Source: Pyrrhosoma nymphula (lineage: Eukaryota > Arthropoda > Insecta > Odonata > Coenagrionidae). From it: DNA of 64,000 nt. Where the stretch lies: the NCBI GenBank assembly GCA_963573305.1, contig OY754335.1:18887501-18951500 (forward strand). The letters are read 5' to 3'. Below are positions 33,600-45,826 of the stretch, piece after piece (position 1 is the stretch's first letter; every line of letters starts with the position of its first letter). The translations under genes and the position numbers were made by a program. Below the pieces are notes generated by a model. It was given only the letters and a program-made list of their open reading frames with translations. It searched no databases and was not told the origin of the DNA.

Positions 33600-34799
33600 C
33601 TTTCACTTGACTTACGTGTTTCACGCCTTACGCTGCTAAAAGTCTTCGCGAGATTTATCAATTTGTTGAAAAGTCTTATGAAACGGGCTTAAATGGTGGC
33701 GAAATAGCCAAAAAGTAATGACTAATGTAAATAATTTAATATAAATGAATGTGTGGTTCAATTATTAATAAATCATCATCAAAATAACTTAAAAATCTCC
33801 TTGAAAGTTCGTTATAATTATTTAAAATTTATTTATTTATTGGAAAATGAAACGTGTATTTTGAAAAATGCATGCACCCGACCCATGGCCTAGTTATTGG
33901 ATAACGTATATGGGAGCTCGCTTGCCATCTATTGGCGCATATATGAATCACTACGCCTTGCAACTGAACCATACGTACGTACGAATAGCTTTTATAGAAT
34001 AGATTTTATAATAGCCTTATAGTGCCTCGTATTCTTATGGTGAGTTTTTACATTTGAAATAAATGAGGAAACACTCATTGCACCTTCAATGTGTGTTTAT
34101 ATCTCGCTCAAATCCCTATGTGAATGTAAAGCAAGTTAATCATATATTCGAGCTCATGGAAGAAGTAGATTTGTTTTAATATTTCATGGCTCATGAATAT
34201 CAGATAATAATTTAGTGCTAATTTCAGCGCTAAATGTCCATGCCTTTGTCTATTTTAAGATGGTCGGAGCGAATTTTGTTTATGAATATACATTTGCGTC
34301 AAGATTTGCATACATGTTCTCAATAATGATATCTGTAGATATAGTTGCAAAAAATGGCATCATAATGACATGTTGTTTTGGAATTTAATGATGTTATAAC
34401 ATCTAGCCTTATGACACATGACATATTTCGTAATATTTCAATTACATGCATACTGATTGTCTTCTAAACGCGATATAATAAATTTCATTTAATTTATAAT
34501 TGTAGTATAATTCTAGTAACATTTCCATCGCTGCCGTTATGGTAAGTTCCAACGCATAAAAGCGCTTAAGTGAAATATGGTCCAAGTATTTTTTCGACTT
34601 GCGTAAAAAATTATAAAAATGTCCACTCAGTGACCCCCAATTACCGGCACAACTACCTGTGCAGGCACAAATTCAATGGACACTGAAGTAGCCGCTTACG
34701 CGTTTATGTATCAGTGTTATCTGATGAAGTTTCTGAGTAGCAAGAGTAATCATTTCAGTTAGTCATAAATTTACTTTCATATTAAACTATATATTATAA
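33600..34799. other. No gene seen
   Basis: Strongly AT-rich with no open frame above 60 codons. CCATGGCCTAGTTATTGG at about 33888 resembles CCATGGCCTAGTCACTGC at about 14065, a possible short shared repeat. Confidence 0.45.
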
Positions 34800-35150
34800 A
34801 TACATTGTTAGCTGAGCCAGCGGTTCAGAATTTCTTCTGACGTTAAGAGTACTTAGCATATTCTCGCCCGTAACCAATGTTATCCATTCAAATACTCTTC
34901 GATTGATATATGACTCAGACCTGTATTCCTTCCTACTTTCCATACTCGATATACGTGGTTCGAGACCCGTTCGAGAATACTTTCCATCTCATTTCCTTAA
35001 AAAAAAAACGCTTTAGCATGCCGCTCGGAAAAATTCACGTCATTAATCGTAGCTGCCCGGCATACAATTTCATTGATTTGTTCACCTATCCCTAGGTGGG
35101 AGAAAGTAACGATATTTCATCATTAAGTCTAGCCTGTGGGAGAACACCTT
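34800..35150 (+). repeat. Dispersed repeat, copy 2 of 3
   Basis: Shares CTACTTTCCATACTCG, GGTTCGAGACCCGTTCGAGA and GGAAAAATTCACGTCATTA with copy 1. It shares the upstream CAGCGGTTCAGAATTTC block and the downstream TCCCTAGGTGGGAGAAAGTA block with copy 3. Confidence 0.6.
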
Positions 35151-35589
35151 GGACGAGCTATAATTTCCTATGGTGCATGAGTACTCGAGAAACATTTCCC
35201 TCCAATTTAGTCGATTTAACGCTATTGTCAGTGTATATTTGATTGCAGGCACATTTTAACGAACGCCTGAGCTGCTTTTTCGTCTTCCATGGTTAAGTGT
35301 TGACTGATGACGTTAACATGCAATAAGTCTAACTAAAGTTCGTCCAAGATAATAGCGCTGTTGCCTGTTAGAAATGCAGCCAATCAGCACCAATTCCATT
35401 GGGGATGGGAATCACGTGACCGATGAATCCATGATTATTTTGTTCAAATCGTGAAAAAATTGTTTACTTTTAATTCCTTTCTGAGCCAAATCGATATATT
35501 AAAACTGTGCTAATGGTCGGACTAGTAAGTATTTCTTAAGTATAATGCTAAACGTATTTCGCACGTTGATTATTTTAAAGAGCTTTCTT

Positions 35590-35905
35590 TTTTTGCTGCA
35601 CTAGCGATTCACAATTTCACCAGATATTAGAGTATGTTTCCCCGTATTATCTCAATCCACCTTTACTCAGACCAACCCCGGCGAGTAAAATGGGTCTGAT
35701 AAATGTAATTTCCTCTACCTTCCATAATCAATGTTTGGATCCATTTTGTTTTATACTTTCTTTCCTATCCATGTTTTTGCTCAGTCTTGAAAATGTCGCC
35801 AGGAAAAAAATCCACATCATTACGCCCACTTCAGCGTTCTCTGTAATTGATTTCTTTACTGATCCCTACACGGGAGAAAGTAAGACAGGTTCTTAACCTG
35901 ATTTA
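35590..35905 (+). repeat. Dispersed repeat, copy 3 of 3
   Basis: Contains CTAGCGATTCACAATTTCAC, CTACCTTCCATAATC, GGAAAAAAATCCACATCATTA and CCCTACACGGGAGAAAGTA in the same order as copy 2. Spacing to copy 2 is about 790 bases, so the two may derive from a tandem duplication. Confidence 0.6.
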
Positions 35906-36573
35906 TTTCATGAAAGCGGACCTAGACAAATTATAGATTCGCGTGGTACAAGAATCTTAGAGGACTATTTAACTATAATTTACTCGATCAACATCATTTT
36001 CTTAGTATGCCTGAGTGCAGACACAGGTTTGTGTAGATGTATCTGTTGTTTCATCACACATTAGCTTTTGATAATCTTATCATACAATCTGTTTAACCAG
36101 CCAAATGATACTACTAATAATACTGTATATAGCACTTCAGTTATTTTGAATATCGTCAAGCCTATCGCCAAGCCAAGGTAGTTAAGTTAGGAAATGTAGA
36201 TTATGTAACACTTCAGTGCTTGTGATTGGTTTAAAGTTCGCTGCCGTACAATCGAGAGCCATTAACTTTTGCGAAGTTGCTGCGAGTAATGACCCGTTTC
36301 CTACAAGATCTCTTTCCTTCCTACTACACGAGGATAAAATATCTCGGAGAATAGAAATACAAGGCTGTTTTTTTATGCCGAAGGAACCAGTTTGGATGGC
36401 CGGTGAGAGTCTTCTCAGTTCGGTTCGCTACGCTGTGACTCAATGGATGTTGCGAAAGTATCTATGCATCATTATTATGATATTTATAATTTATCTTTTT
36501 CATAAAAAAGTCAATTATTCGTCGTCTGAGAAATTATGGCTTTTGCCGAGAGTGTTTTTATAAGATAATAATT
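35906..36573. other. No supported gene
   Basis: A 115-codon plus-strand frame at 36216-36563 has no recognisable motif and is not called. Confidence 0.45.
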
Positions 36574-36610
36574 GGTTCAAATCCTAGCAGTGGAGTAGAT
36601 TTTTTTTTAG
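36574..36610 (+). repeat. SINE fragment
   Basis: TTCAAATCCTAGCAGTGGAG followed by TAGATTTTTTTT matches 37071-37102 at 31 of 32 bases. Only the B box and following T-run are present, so it is a truncated copy of the 37-kb SINE, about 500 bases upstream of it. Confidence 0.75.
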
Positions 36611-37030
36611 GGAGCGGAGCGATGGAATACGTCTTATTAATGGTGTGATACTGACCCAGGTTCAGTCCTAAGTTATTCCTTAGAATGCTAATGGCAGAAA
36701 TCAATTTGTGCTTTCTCAGAGTCAACTGTTTCATTCATGCGAAAGGAAATCAACCTCTTTTAACTATATTGCGAATTCCTCCAGCTATTAACAACACATG
36801 TGCTACTGACGATAAACAATCTTGACTGAGCTTATATGGCGATAATTGTACTAAGTAACCCTTATTGAACAGTTTAACGCATGATTGTCTTCTACTGTTC
36901 CAATACAGTGCATTTTATTTCAGGATACTGTGTTTGAGTGAATTCTTAATGGGGAAACGTAGATACCAGTGCCAAAGTAATTTTTCTCCATCGTTGCAAT
37001 AGTCATTCGTCGTAATAAAACTTAAGAATT

Positions 37031-37260
37031 GGGTCGGTGGAGTGGCCAGAGAACTGTCTATTTTCCCAGGCTCAAATCCTAGCAGTGGAGTAGATTTTTT
37101 TTCCGAGAGATCACGATTCCTTCTTGGGTGTGTTTAGTTATTTCAAGAGTAGTACACCATCCGTTGGATGGTACGTTAAACCATTGCCCCCATATAGTTA
37201 AGAGTAGAGTGGTATCAACGCCGACTATCCCTCCACCCTTCCTCGATATCCTTAACATTT
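37031..37260 (+). repeat. tRNA-derived SINE, copy B
   Basis: A box around GTGGCCAGAGAACTG (37042), B box GGCTCAAATCCTAG (37069), T-run, then CCGTTGGATGGTACGTTAAA at about 37159 and a tail with CAACGCCGACTATCC. This matches copy A at 26.7 kb in order and spacing. In the conserved central block, GATGGTACGTTAAACCATTG differs from copy A by a few substitutions. Confidence 0.85.
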
Positions 37261-40200
37261 ATTCGTTTAACAACCTGCCCACTTATTTTTCATGACACAA
37301 ATCATGTCACTTGTTGGTCGACTCCCCAAAATACAGGCTAATTTTAATAATAATTGGTATATTTTTAGTAATTGCTTAAATACTCGACCAATTATCTGAT
37401 TTTTTGCTATGGTTGATCATACAAACAGCTTAACATCAATTGGCGTAATTGACTCAATTCCACTCCCATTAATTCCTGTCGAAAACTTAAAAAAAATGTG
37501 TGGCTTGCTATGCTGAGCTTCATAAAGTGTCGCGATATTATACCAATCGATGGTGCAAGAAGTTTCACACGGAAATGTTAGAACACCAAAAAATAAAAAT
37601 GGAAAATTGAGAGATAATAAACTGAATAGACAGAGTAAAGACCGTGACAAGACGTCAGCGAGAGAGAGGGAGAGAGTTACAGTTGCGTGGGCTTTGGTTA
37701 GAAGCAATTTTAACCATTAAGATTATCGCGAAATATGAGAACGCCTAGGTAAGACAAACCGCGAAAATATGTCAAGTATCACATCTTAATTTTCCCACAA
37801 AGATACAATTAGTCATGACCTTACGGTATATTGACCTACGCAATGCTTCGGCTGGTGTTGCGGAATGCGTATACACATTCTACCCTCACGTACGGTTCGT
37901 ACGCAACGAGTTAAACGTTTCACTCTCGCTTCGGTAAACAAATACTCTGAGCTCATTATGGTTTCAGTCCACCGCAACCGCATATGATTCCATTTTCTTC
38001 GACCGATCAATGAGATGGCTTTGCGGGTTGAGTAAAGGAATATGAAGAAATAAGAAGGGAAATCGTTAACTAGGACGCCATCACAGGGCGGCTCAACTCT
38101 CTAAGCCGTCGAATATCGTGTAACACATACCTAAACACTAGCTAGATAGTTGGACGTAACATAATGCTAAATTTATAATATTTAATTCGAACGAAATTGT
38201 ATTAATTTCTAAATTGTGTACCTTTGTTACCAAATCGTAGATATCCTGGAGTATTATCCCCTGCTTTTAAAGCCTAATTCTGGCCAAACGTTTTGATAAA
38301 CGCTAATTTTTCAGGCTCATGTCAGTGAAATTGCATGATCACTAAAGAAAATAGCGAGGAATTCATATTTTTACGCGTTTAAGTGTATGAATTACATTGT
38401 GGCATTGAGCGAAACCTGATTATCGAAACCTATAGCATAGTGTGAAAATAGGTGCATTTATTTTGCCTAGGAAATTATGTAGCATTTGTGTTCGCCAAAT
38501 TCACGAGTATTTTTAGTGGAAATCATTACAGGTACGTCTCAAGAACGTGTGTATCACAGAAGTAGGAGAGATATGTAATTAATGGAACACCAAGGAAAAA
38601 GGGAAACTCTTGTTTAAGCAAATTTCTTCAAGTAAAACGTAGCATGGAATGAAAGCGAGCAAGAAATATAATGAAGATAAATATTTTGCGATCCATCAAT
38701 AAAAAAATGCATCACTTCTCACCGAAAAAGTGCCGAATTAACTTGTTATTATGTAAAAAGTATATTTTTTAATCTGAGTTGACCAATGACTTAGTAGTGA
38801 GGTAAGGAAACAGGTCAGTGAAATACGCACCGAATACACTATATCTTCGTCCATTGTGAGTACACTATGCTTAGCCTCCCCTTAACCGTAGAATTTAAAG
38901 TAACGCCTTCGTCCCGGCATTCTTCAAGTGCTGCCGATTGCTAAACTCAGTAATCTAAATTAGCAGCATCGTCTAGAAAAAATACCAGACAACAAAGATA
39001 AAATACGGTTGTTATAAATTAATCATTTTGGAAAAGAAAATTGACTAAGAGTTATCAGTGGAACAAATTAAGCCACGTTGGCCTCATTGGCAGTTTCAGT
39101 AATCGCTCCGGGCCATTTTGCGAAGTTCTACTGAACACCATGTATCGCATCTTGCTAAATAGAAAAAAATCGGTTGAAACCCTTCCCGCTACCAGCAGTT
39201 TACCATCCAGAAAAAGAAAGGCTTGGTTTGCGGAACATGATCTGCTCAATGATCTGGGAAGCATTCGGAGATTGAAAATCCCCATATATAGTTTGCTTAT
39301 GTTCAAGCACATGATGCCATACGCTGGTAGTTAGTGAGTGTATGCGTTTGATTGGTATCTTTCTTGTATTTTTTTTTGCTTTTCCGACGAAACTTTTGTA
39401 GTAGTCAACACCAGTATTAAAGATGTCCTTCATAAATATTTTCTCTTTCCTTATCACAACTATTCCTTGTTTTTTAAAGAAAATTAACTTCATCAAGATG
39501 AAACAGGGCAGTTTGCCATCTTAGAAGCAAACGATATTTGTTTAATGAATAGGACTATCAACCGCCATTGTTATACCATTGCTAATATTTTTCTGCGTAT
39601 TTTTTTATCACCAATGGCCATCACACCATTACTTTAGGCATTATAAATTTAATTCAAGATTTATACCTAAAAGAATTTCTCTCGTGATCAATATCAATCA
39701 ATCAATCTCGTGAATACTAAGCTATAATGCGATGAGAACGTTACAAGCGACTAATATCCATTAATAACACGTAGTTTAGTTAATAACTAATAGTCATTAA
39801 CTAAAAAACGTGTGGCTAATTTTCTTCTGAATAACACTAGATACTCGTATCTACTAATAGGTTGATACCACTGATCCTCTACAACAGAGCGTTTTTATAT
39901 AATATTTATCAAAAAGTAAAATTTTAACGACACAGATAATGGTCGGTATCAGTAGGTAAGCACTGCTATATCGTCGGCACTGTTTAGTTATGAACTTTGA
40001 CGGGTCATTTTTTTCCGTTTTCATCAATGAAAAATTAAATTTAAATAGGTATAAAAATAAAATGGATAGTGATGAAGAACAGAGCCATGATGATTTTGTG
40101 TAGAAAATAATTCTGCAGCTCATTTTGTGTCTAACGTTGCCCCGTTAAGATACTCCTCCTTGCAGGGCGCTATTGATATTTAAACTCCTTCGTGTCTACT

Positions 40201-40668
40201 TAACTGTTACTTGTGAAAATTTTCCCTTGAAAAATCCCAGTGAAAATATTTGGGCCAGTCATGATCCTCGAAGACATCTTTTTTTGTATTTAAGAGTGTG
40301 TTAAATCACTCTTTGGTCTGGTTCTTCATCCCAAGGTTGCGAAACTTCGCCCCTCATTTTTCGTTACTCTCTTCCTCCCCGCTACACGCCTAATTTTAAA
40401 CATTAAGTGTAATGAATATTAAGCTCACCAAGGCTAAACCGGTTTGATTCCTGAATGAACATCGGAGCAGATTCCCATGTTATGGCCTCCGTTTTGATTT
40501 TCCCAGCTGATAACATGGGAAAATATTTTACACGCTTCGAGAAGGATGAATTCCTGAAAGACGCCTTAGAAATTCCTAAGACGCTGATGTATTGATTGCC
40601 TTGGATTTTGCCTTGGATTTCCTCCATGAAATTAGCTCGCTTTTGATGTGCTTGAATACCTCAAAAAG
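37261..40668. other. No gene seen in 3.4 kb
   Basis: There are short frames only. The frames at 39041-39334 (plus) and 39055-39312 (minus) overlap on opposite strands and lack domains. I see no repeat ends. This is the longest stretch in the window that looks unique. Confidence 0.5.
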
Positions 40669-40676
40669 GTTTCCAT

Positions 40677-42281
40677 TAGGGATGGGCGGTACTCAAAAAA
40701 GTACCGGTATTTTTTTATGAGTATTAAAAAGCAATACTAATATTGTATGGCTTCTTGGTTCTAGGCAACAGTTTCACCATGCTATGCTGCCGGCTTCGTC
40801 GAGCGTTTAAGTTACTGAAGAGCAGGAGAACCAGAACTAAACTAAAATTATCCAGGAATGACTTGTGCCCCTCTAAAGTCATTCCGTCTGAGGTAAAGAA
40901 AAAGAGCTTAGAAGAAATAGGCAATTCCTTATGATCTATCAAGGAAAACATTGTAATTTTTTTGCTTGATTTTGGTTCTATATTTTCACGTATACTGTTT
41001 CTAATGCTTGGTGATTCTTATATACTGTCATATTTATTCTTTTTGTTCTTGTTTATTGTTAATCATTTTCTTGCTTTTGTTAGCATTTTCGTTTCTTCAT
41101 TTTAACTGTTCTCTTTGATAGTGGAGAGGATGTAACATATGAGTATGTTAGCCTTGGTAACCTTTATCCAGGTAATTGTTTATAAGTTGTTTGTGTAGAG
41201 GATTGTTAGAAGGCAGCTAATAAAATGTCTTACCTGAATGTTAACTGATTATTAACTGATCATAATGATCATCAGTTGTTCTTAAAAGCCCGACGAAGCT
41301 GGCAGCATAGCACGGCGAAACTGTTGTCTAATACTAAATAATAAATCGCAGAACCAAAAAGCCATACAATAAACAATGAGCTGCGAAAGTTTACAAAAAA
41401 ATCAGTAATACTACTTATCCGGTAGCATCGACGAAAAAATACCGGTATACCGGTATTTATGTGATGCATTAAATATTTTAATTAATTTAAAATTAACTTA
41501 CGTTTCACCCTAATTTTCCAATATTTCTGAAAATTAGAATATCAGTCGAAAAAGATAAGCAGAAATTTCCGTCCATTGTAATTTTTAATGAAAATTCATC
41601 GCGAATGAAAGATCTAAGGTTTTCCCGGCGTATAGCGATGTTGGTGGGGGTTGTTAGGGTTTCCAACAAAGGGTCAACTCTTCATTGCTGCCGAAGTTTC
41701 GATGAATGAGTCGTTCATCAAAACGGTCGGAAACCCGAACAATCGCATACAATCATCGGAAATGTACATCGGCTATTCAGTAAATACATTTTATTTGACG
41801 CTGTATGTTTACGTTCGTCGCTTTTTGTTGGAATGATTTTAAATAATATTTAGAACGATCGGTAATTTTTTAAAATCCCGTTATCAATCAATCCTTGCGG
41901 TCGCACTATCGTTTAACTTACAGGAATAAATATCCGTATTTATCGGTTAAAAATCATAATTATCTTGTGGTCGGCATGCGTCAAAAATTTACACTTACCT
42001 ATTATGTCAAAAATGATAACAAACATATCTCAACTTCACGGTCATGTAATAAAGAGAAAAAGACACATAATACGAGAATATTTGAAAATTTAGTGTAATT
42101 AGTAAATTTTCATAGTTAGTTCCTTTAGTTGACTCAAGATGGTAGCGCTGTCTAAATACCGGTATTTTAGTACCGGTACCGTCGCGTCGGTAGTACCGAT
42201 TTTAAATACAGGTCGGTACAACCGGATTAAAAAGAATAGTAATCGGTACTACCGAATACCGGTATTTTTTGCCCATCCCTA
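40677..42281. mobile_element. hAT-like non-autonomous DNA transposon
   Basis: It starts TAGGGATGGGC and ends with the inverse GCCCATCCCTA. It is flanked by GTTTCCAT (40669-40676) and GTTTCCAC (42282-42289), an 8-bp duplication with one difference. An 8-bp duplication with terminal TAGGGATGGGC is typical of hAT elements. ACCGGTA/TACCGGT words cluster near both ends and again at 41440-41460, likely subterminal transposase sites. Internally, 40740-40810 is repeated inverted at about 41284-41372, so the left half is itself a foldback. The open frames (up to 75 codons) show no BED finger or dimerisation domain, so this is a deletion derivative or a nested pair. Confidence 0.85.
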
Positions 42282-42289
42282 GTTTCCAC

Positions 42290-44003
42290 ATTTCCAATTT
42301 TGTATTGTAACCGTATTTAAGGAGATAATTTTTTATGAACTATTACTCAAGTTACCCTTTTTTAAATATTAAATTTTTGATACTCAAGGGACTAAAGAAT
42401 GGGCTTGATTGGCTTATGGGACTCTAAAAAAGCACAATTTATCAAAATTGGCTTTTTTAACCAGCATTTAGAATGCACCTCGATAAAAATGAGGCAGGAA
42501 AAATTGGAAATGGTTTCAATAAAAGTATATTAGTTATAAGTAGAAGTTTTATGTGTGTTCAAAGTGGTACAGTTCGGTGTTTGCTGCCAAGTGACGTGAA
42601 AATCAAAGCAACATGACAGTGCGCCATTCTTAGCGCAGTGCCAAAGGGTTTTAGAGATAATTTGACATTTTAAATATCTCCACTGACCATTCTCAGTATT
42701 TATTTTTCGACGAGAACTTCCAATTGTAAAAATAAAATAAATTAGTGCACGACCCTATTGTACCCCTTTCATTTGAGCAATATTGTTTTTTTTTTCAATA
42801 TTTAACCGTTATTTTTAACTTGCTTCCGCTATTACTGAACTTTTTCTTTGGCCGTCAAGCAGACGACAAGCATTTCCTGGGAGCCTTTAACTTCTCTTGA
42901 CACCTACCAATGTTTCCGCGAAAGATCGAGCACAGCTCAAATTCCATCCGTGCATTTGGCACAAATACTAGGAAATGACGAACGTGGTCGGTGCGGTTTC
43001 TCCTCGCCTCCAAAGATGGCGAGAGAGGTGTCCTGGGAGACCGCCCTGCCAGGGTTCGGTGCCGGGGATGCTGTAAAAATTGAGTGGGAGCTTTAGCCGC
43101 AAGGAGAGAGCAGATGGGAGAGATGTGAATCACGTGAATTGAGATATGGAGAACAAACCATGTCGGACCTCCTACGTGCCTATATATCCACGAGATCTTG
43201 TCTTTATCCTGAGTGAAACTTTTTTCCAAACTGCCTTTTCGTTTTAACTTTAAATGGTAAGGTGGGCCTGATTTTCACTGTTGCTTGCGTCAAATGGTAT
43301 TTATTTTAAAATGTAATGCCATACCGTCTCAATCATTTTGGTTGTAAAATAGAACCTAATCCTCGTAAATAAATACAACAGTAATCTGTATATTACTTAA
43401 TTCATAAGGCTCTCCCCCTTAGGTACTCGTGCTATTTCCTGGGACTTAACCACTTTACATGATATATTCCGTAAAATAAATGAGATAGGTATGTTACAAT
43501 TTATCCTTATGTTTATATTAATATTGCTACTTCTGAACAATTGAATTTTATATTGGAACCAGAATTATTAATTAAATTTTATAGCACCAAATTACCTAAA
43601 AATTTCAGCTTTATATGTTATAATACATAAGTCATTGTAAAAAGTACTCCTTTAATATTTATTTAATCATTTAAGTTGTTGTACAAGGTATACCAATGCA
43701 AAAACTCATGGGAAAATATAATCAAGGTTTCTCTTGTAGATTTAATGGCCATGCCTCATGTCCTCGGAAAGTAATTAGGTCACAATTTTTCATTTTCTTC
43801 CCTTTTATTTTGCAATTATCATTCTCTTTCAAGTATAAATGCAAATACATTCCTGAAATTATTTTCTCAAGTTAGTTTTCTCTGACTTTGAAACATAAAA
43901 TTGGCTAAAATAATAATTAAATTTAACTTGAGAATGTGCTAAATAAAGTGCTCCTCGCAAGCCTACATGCAGGAATTCAATTGCCTTGATGTAGTAAATC
44001 AGT
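42290..44003. other. No supported gene
   Basis: A GC-richer patch at 42840-43230 has overlapping frames on both strands (82 codons plus, 124 codons minus) without a domain. TAAGGTGGGCCTGATTTTCA at 43258 resembles the left end of the 23.2-kb element, but no partner end was found. Confidence 0.45.
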
Positions 44004-44070
44004 AGATGCACTGCATCATCACCTGATGATGATGCAGTGCATCTAAACCCGGGTAGAATAAATTTTTATC
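44004..44070 (+). repeat. Palindrome with hammerhead-like core (Penelope-like terminus)
   Basis: Perfect 18-base arms 44004-44021 and 44027-44044 (AGATGCACTGCATCATCA and its complement) surround CCTGA. The plus strand reads CTGATGA, stem II GATGC/GCATC around AGT, TAAA in place of GAAA, then the palindrome ACCCGGGT and an A. After this comes AATAAATTTTTATC, like the T-rich ends of the other Penelope-like termini. The G-to-T change in the core predicts an inactive copy. Confidence 0.55.
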
Positions 44071-44394
44071 TGTGGAAAATTGCATATTCTAAGTTTTGAT
44101 TATGTTCATATTCCACAACATCTCGCCTGATACCTCCCTTTTTGTGTAATCTTTGATTTTTTATTCCAACTGAAAGTGAAATAATTTAATCAACAGCTCA
44201 TGTGGAAACCCAAGTGGCTTATTTTCTATCACCAGTAGTTTTCCTTATTTGGATTTTATTTCGATAAAAACTGCACGTAAACCCTGATCTGTTTATTGCC
44301 CTTCCACGCTATTTTATGACGACCCAGTTAACTTAGCGCATACCTATCGACAGCAAAAACTTCTTCATTCACTGAGTAATGTTGTCAAGCGAAT

Positions 44395-44590
44395 CATTGT
44401 ACGCCGCTAATTTTTATTGTAATTTCCTCGCAACAGATACTCTTAAACTGCGTGTGCAGTGTGGCAAACGAGGACGAATAGCCTTCGGTCACGTTTGTGA
44501 CCAAATTCAGCAAAACGTGTGTCACGTTTTGCTGAATTGCCCTCGGACGAACGCGCAAAAAATCCCAGTGGTGCAATATTTGGGCTGTTG
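44395..44590 (+). pseudogene. Possible LINE C-terminal zinc-knuckle remnant
   Basis: The plus-strand frame 44379-44591 contains LKLRVQCGKRG, then CHVLLNCPRTNAQKI near its end. A C/H-containing segment ending in HVL-x-x-CP followed by a basic tail is common at the C-terminus of several LINE clades. Only part of the Cys/His set is present, and the middle is interrupted by a perfect 16-bp hairpin at 44504-44538. Confidence 0.3.
44504..44538. repeat. Perfect 16-bp-arm hairpin
   Basis: AATTCAGCAAAACGTG, a TGT loop, then its exact reverse complement. A tight inverted duplication, possibly a templated mutation within the surrounding remnant. Confidence 0.9.
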
Positions 44591-45826
44591 AATTCCTTAT
44601 CATATGTTAGGTGGTCCTAGGAAAATAATACCATCCTGCCCTGGATACATGATTTCCATATAATAGGAGGCTTGGTATGAAATGAGATCTACCTTCTTCT
44701 GTTTCACCTTCCGCTTAATCTTCCTGAGCCAGGAGAAATTTATACCATGGTGGCCATTCTATGAATAATACTTTCAATTAGGTATTGTTTATCTGAAAGA
44801 GTGATGATACTTATATGACACCGTATGGGTTACATTTCAATTTCCTACTAATCATAACTCATACAAAACAACGTATATTATTGGAGTTATGAAATTTGAA
44901 ATAGTGGCGTTAAACTATGATTTACAAATTAACAAATCAAAATTAATAACTCAATTTTATCTCTTTTACACACTTTTCTCCATATTACGGATAGGTAGAA
45001 TGTTTCTTTTCAACCGTTGCTAGTTAATCAGTGGATTAATATTTTCACAAAAATGTTTAACTCCTAACGTAAATGTTTCCAATAGTAGTTGCAGTTGCAT
45101 ATTATAAATACATTGTAATACGGTGCACAAATAGAGTGACAATGGGTAAATTTTCATGAGCCCTTAACTTTTTCCAGGTGAGTGTCTTTCATCTTATCAC
45201 CTGTGTTATGTACGAAAATAAGTAACTTTGGTAAGCCTACTAAATACTTAGGAGGTTTAAATCTTATACCCCATTGAATTTAATAGATTCTAATCACCAT
45301 TGTTATTGGAGTGAAATATGTCCTAATACTAAAGTGCTAAATCGTGTTCTCGAAAGGGTTATGACCTACGTCTATCGTGATTTTCACCAGGTATCCAACA
45401 TTTATGTGTTGATCTTCCATGTACAGTGTTCCATATGCTCCATTCCTCCTCACCTTGTATGTATCCTTCTACATTTCTCATTTTATCTGTCAATTTTAAT
45501 CTTTAGTATCCGGGTGTTGAGTGTATTACTGTATTATATTATATACTCTAAGTTAAGTTTCCATCAATAAAAGTGTACTCTTCATTGGCCATCTCATACT
45601 CCAGTCGCATTAGCTTCCTGCCATTGTGTGGACAACACGTTCGTAATCTCTACCCGCATTAAGCCTTAAGCACCAGCCTTCAATCACTATGGTGCAACTG
45701 GTATTTACTACCTTTAACGTGTACCATGTTTGTTTCTCATCAACTACTGGTCATTTGAAGATGATGACGAATGATCACTTGACCATTGAAATTACCGCGC
45801 ATTTGGATGGCTGAAATAAATATTCA
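44591..45826. other. No gene seen
   Basis: AT-rich. A 98-codon plus-strand frame at 45274-45570 is hydrophobic and Ile/Ser-rich without a recognisable domain. Confidence 0.5.

Noticed and set aside
41240..41280. Imperfect palindrome around AACTGATCATAATGATCATC, considered as a hammerhead
   Set aside because: No GAAA follows CTGATCA at a workable distance; it is part of the hAT-like interior.
43257..43290. TAAGGTGGGCCTG resembling the left end of the 23.2-kb TTAA element
   Set aside because: No inverted partner within several kilobases and the similarity stops after about 13 bases.
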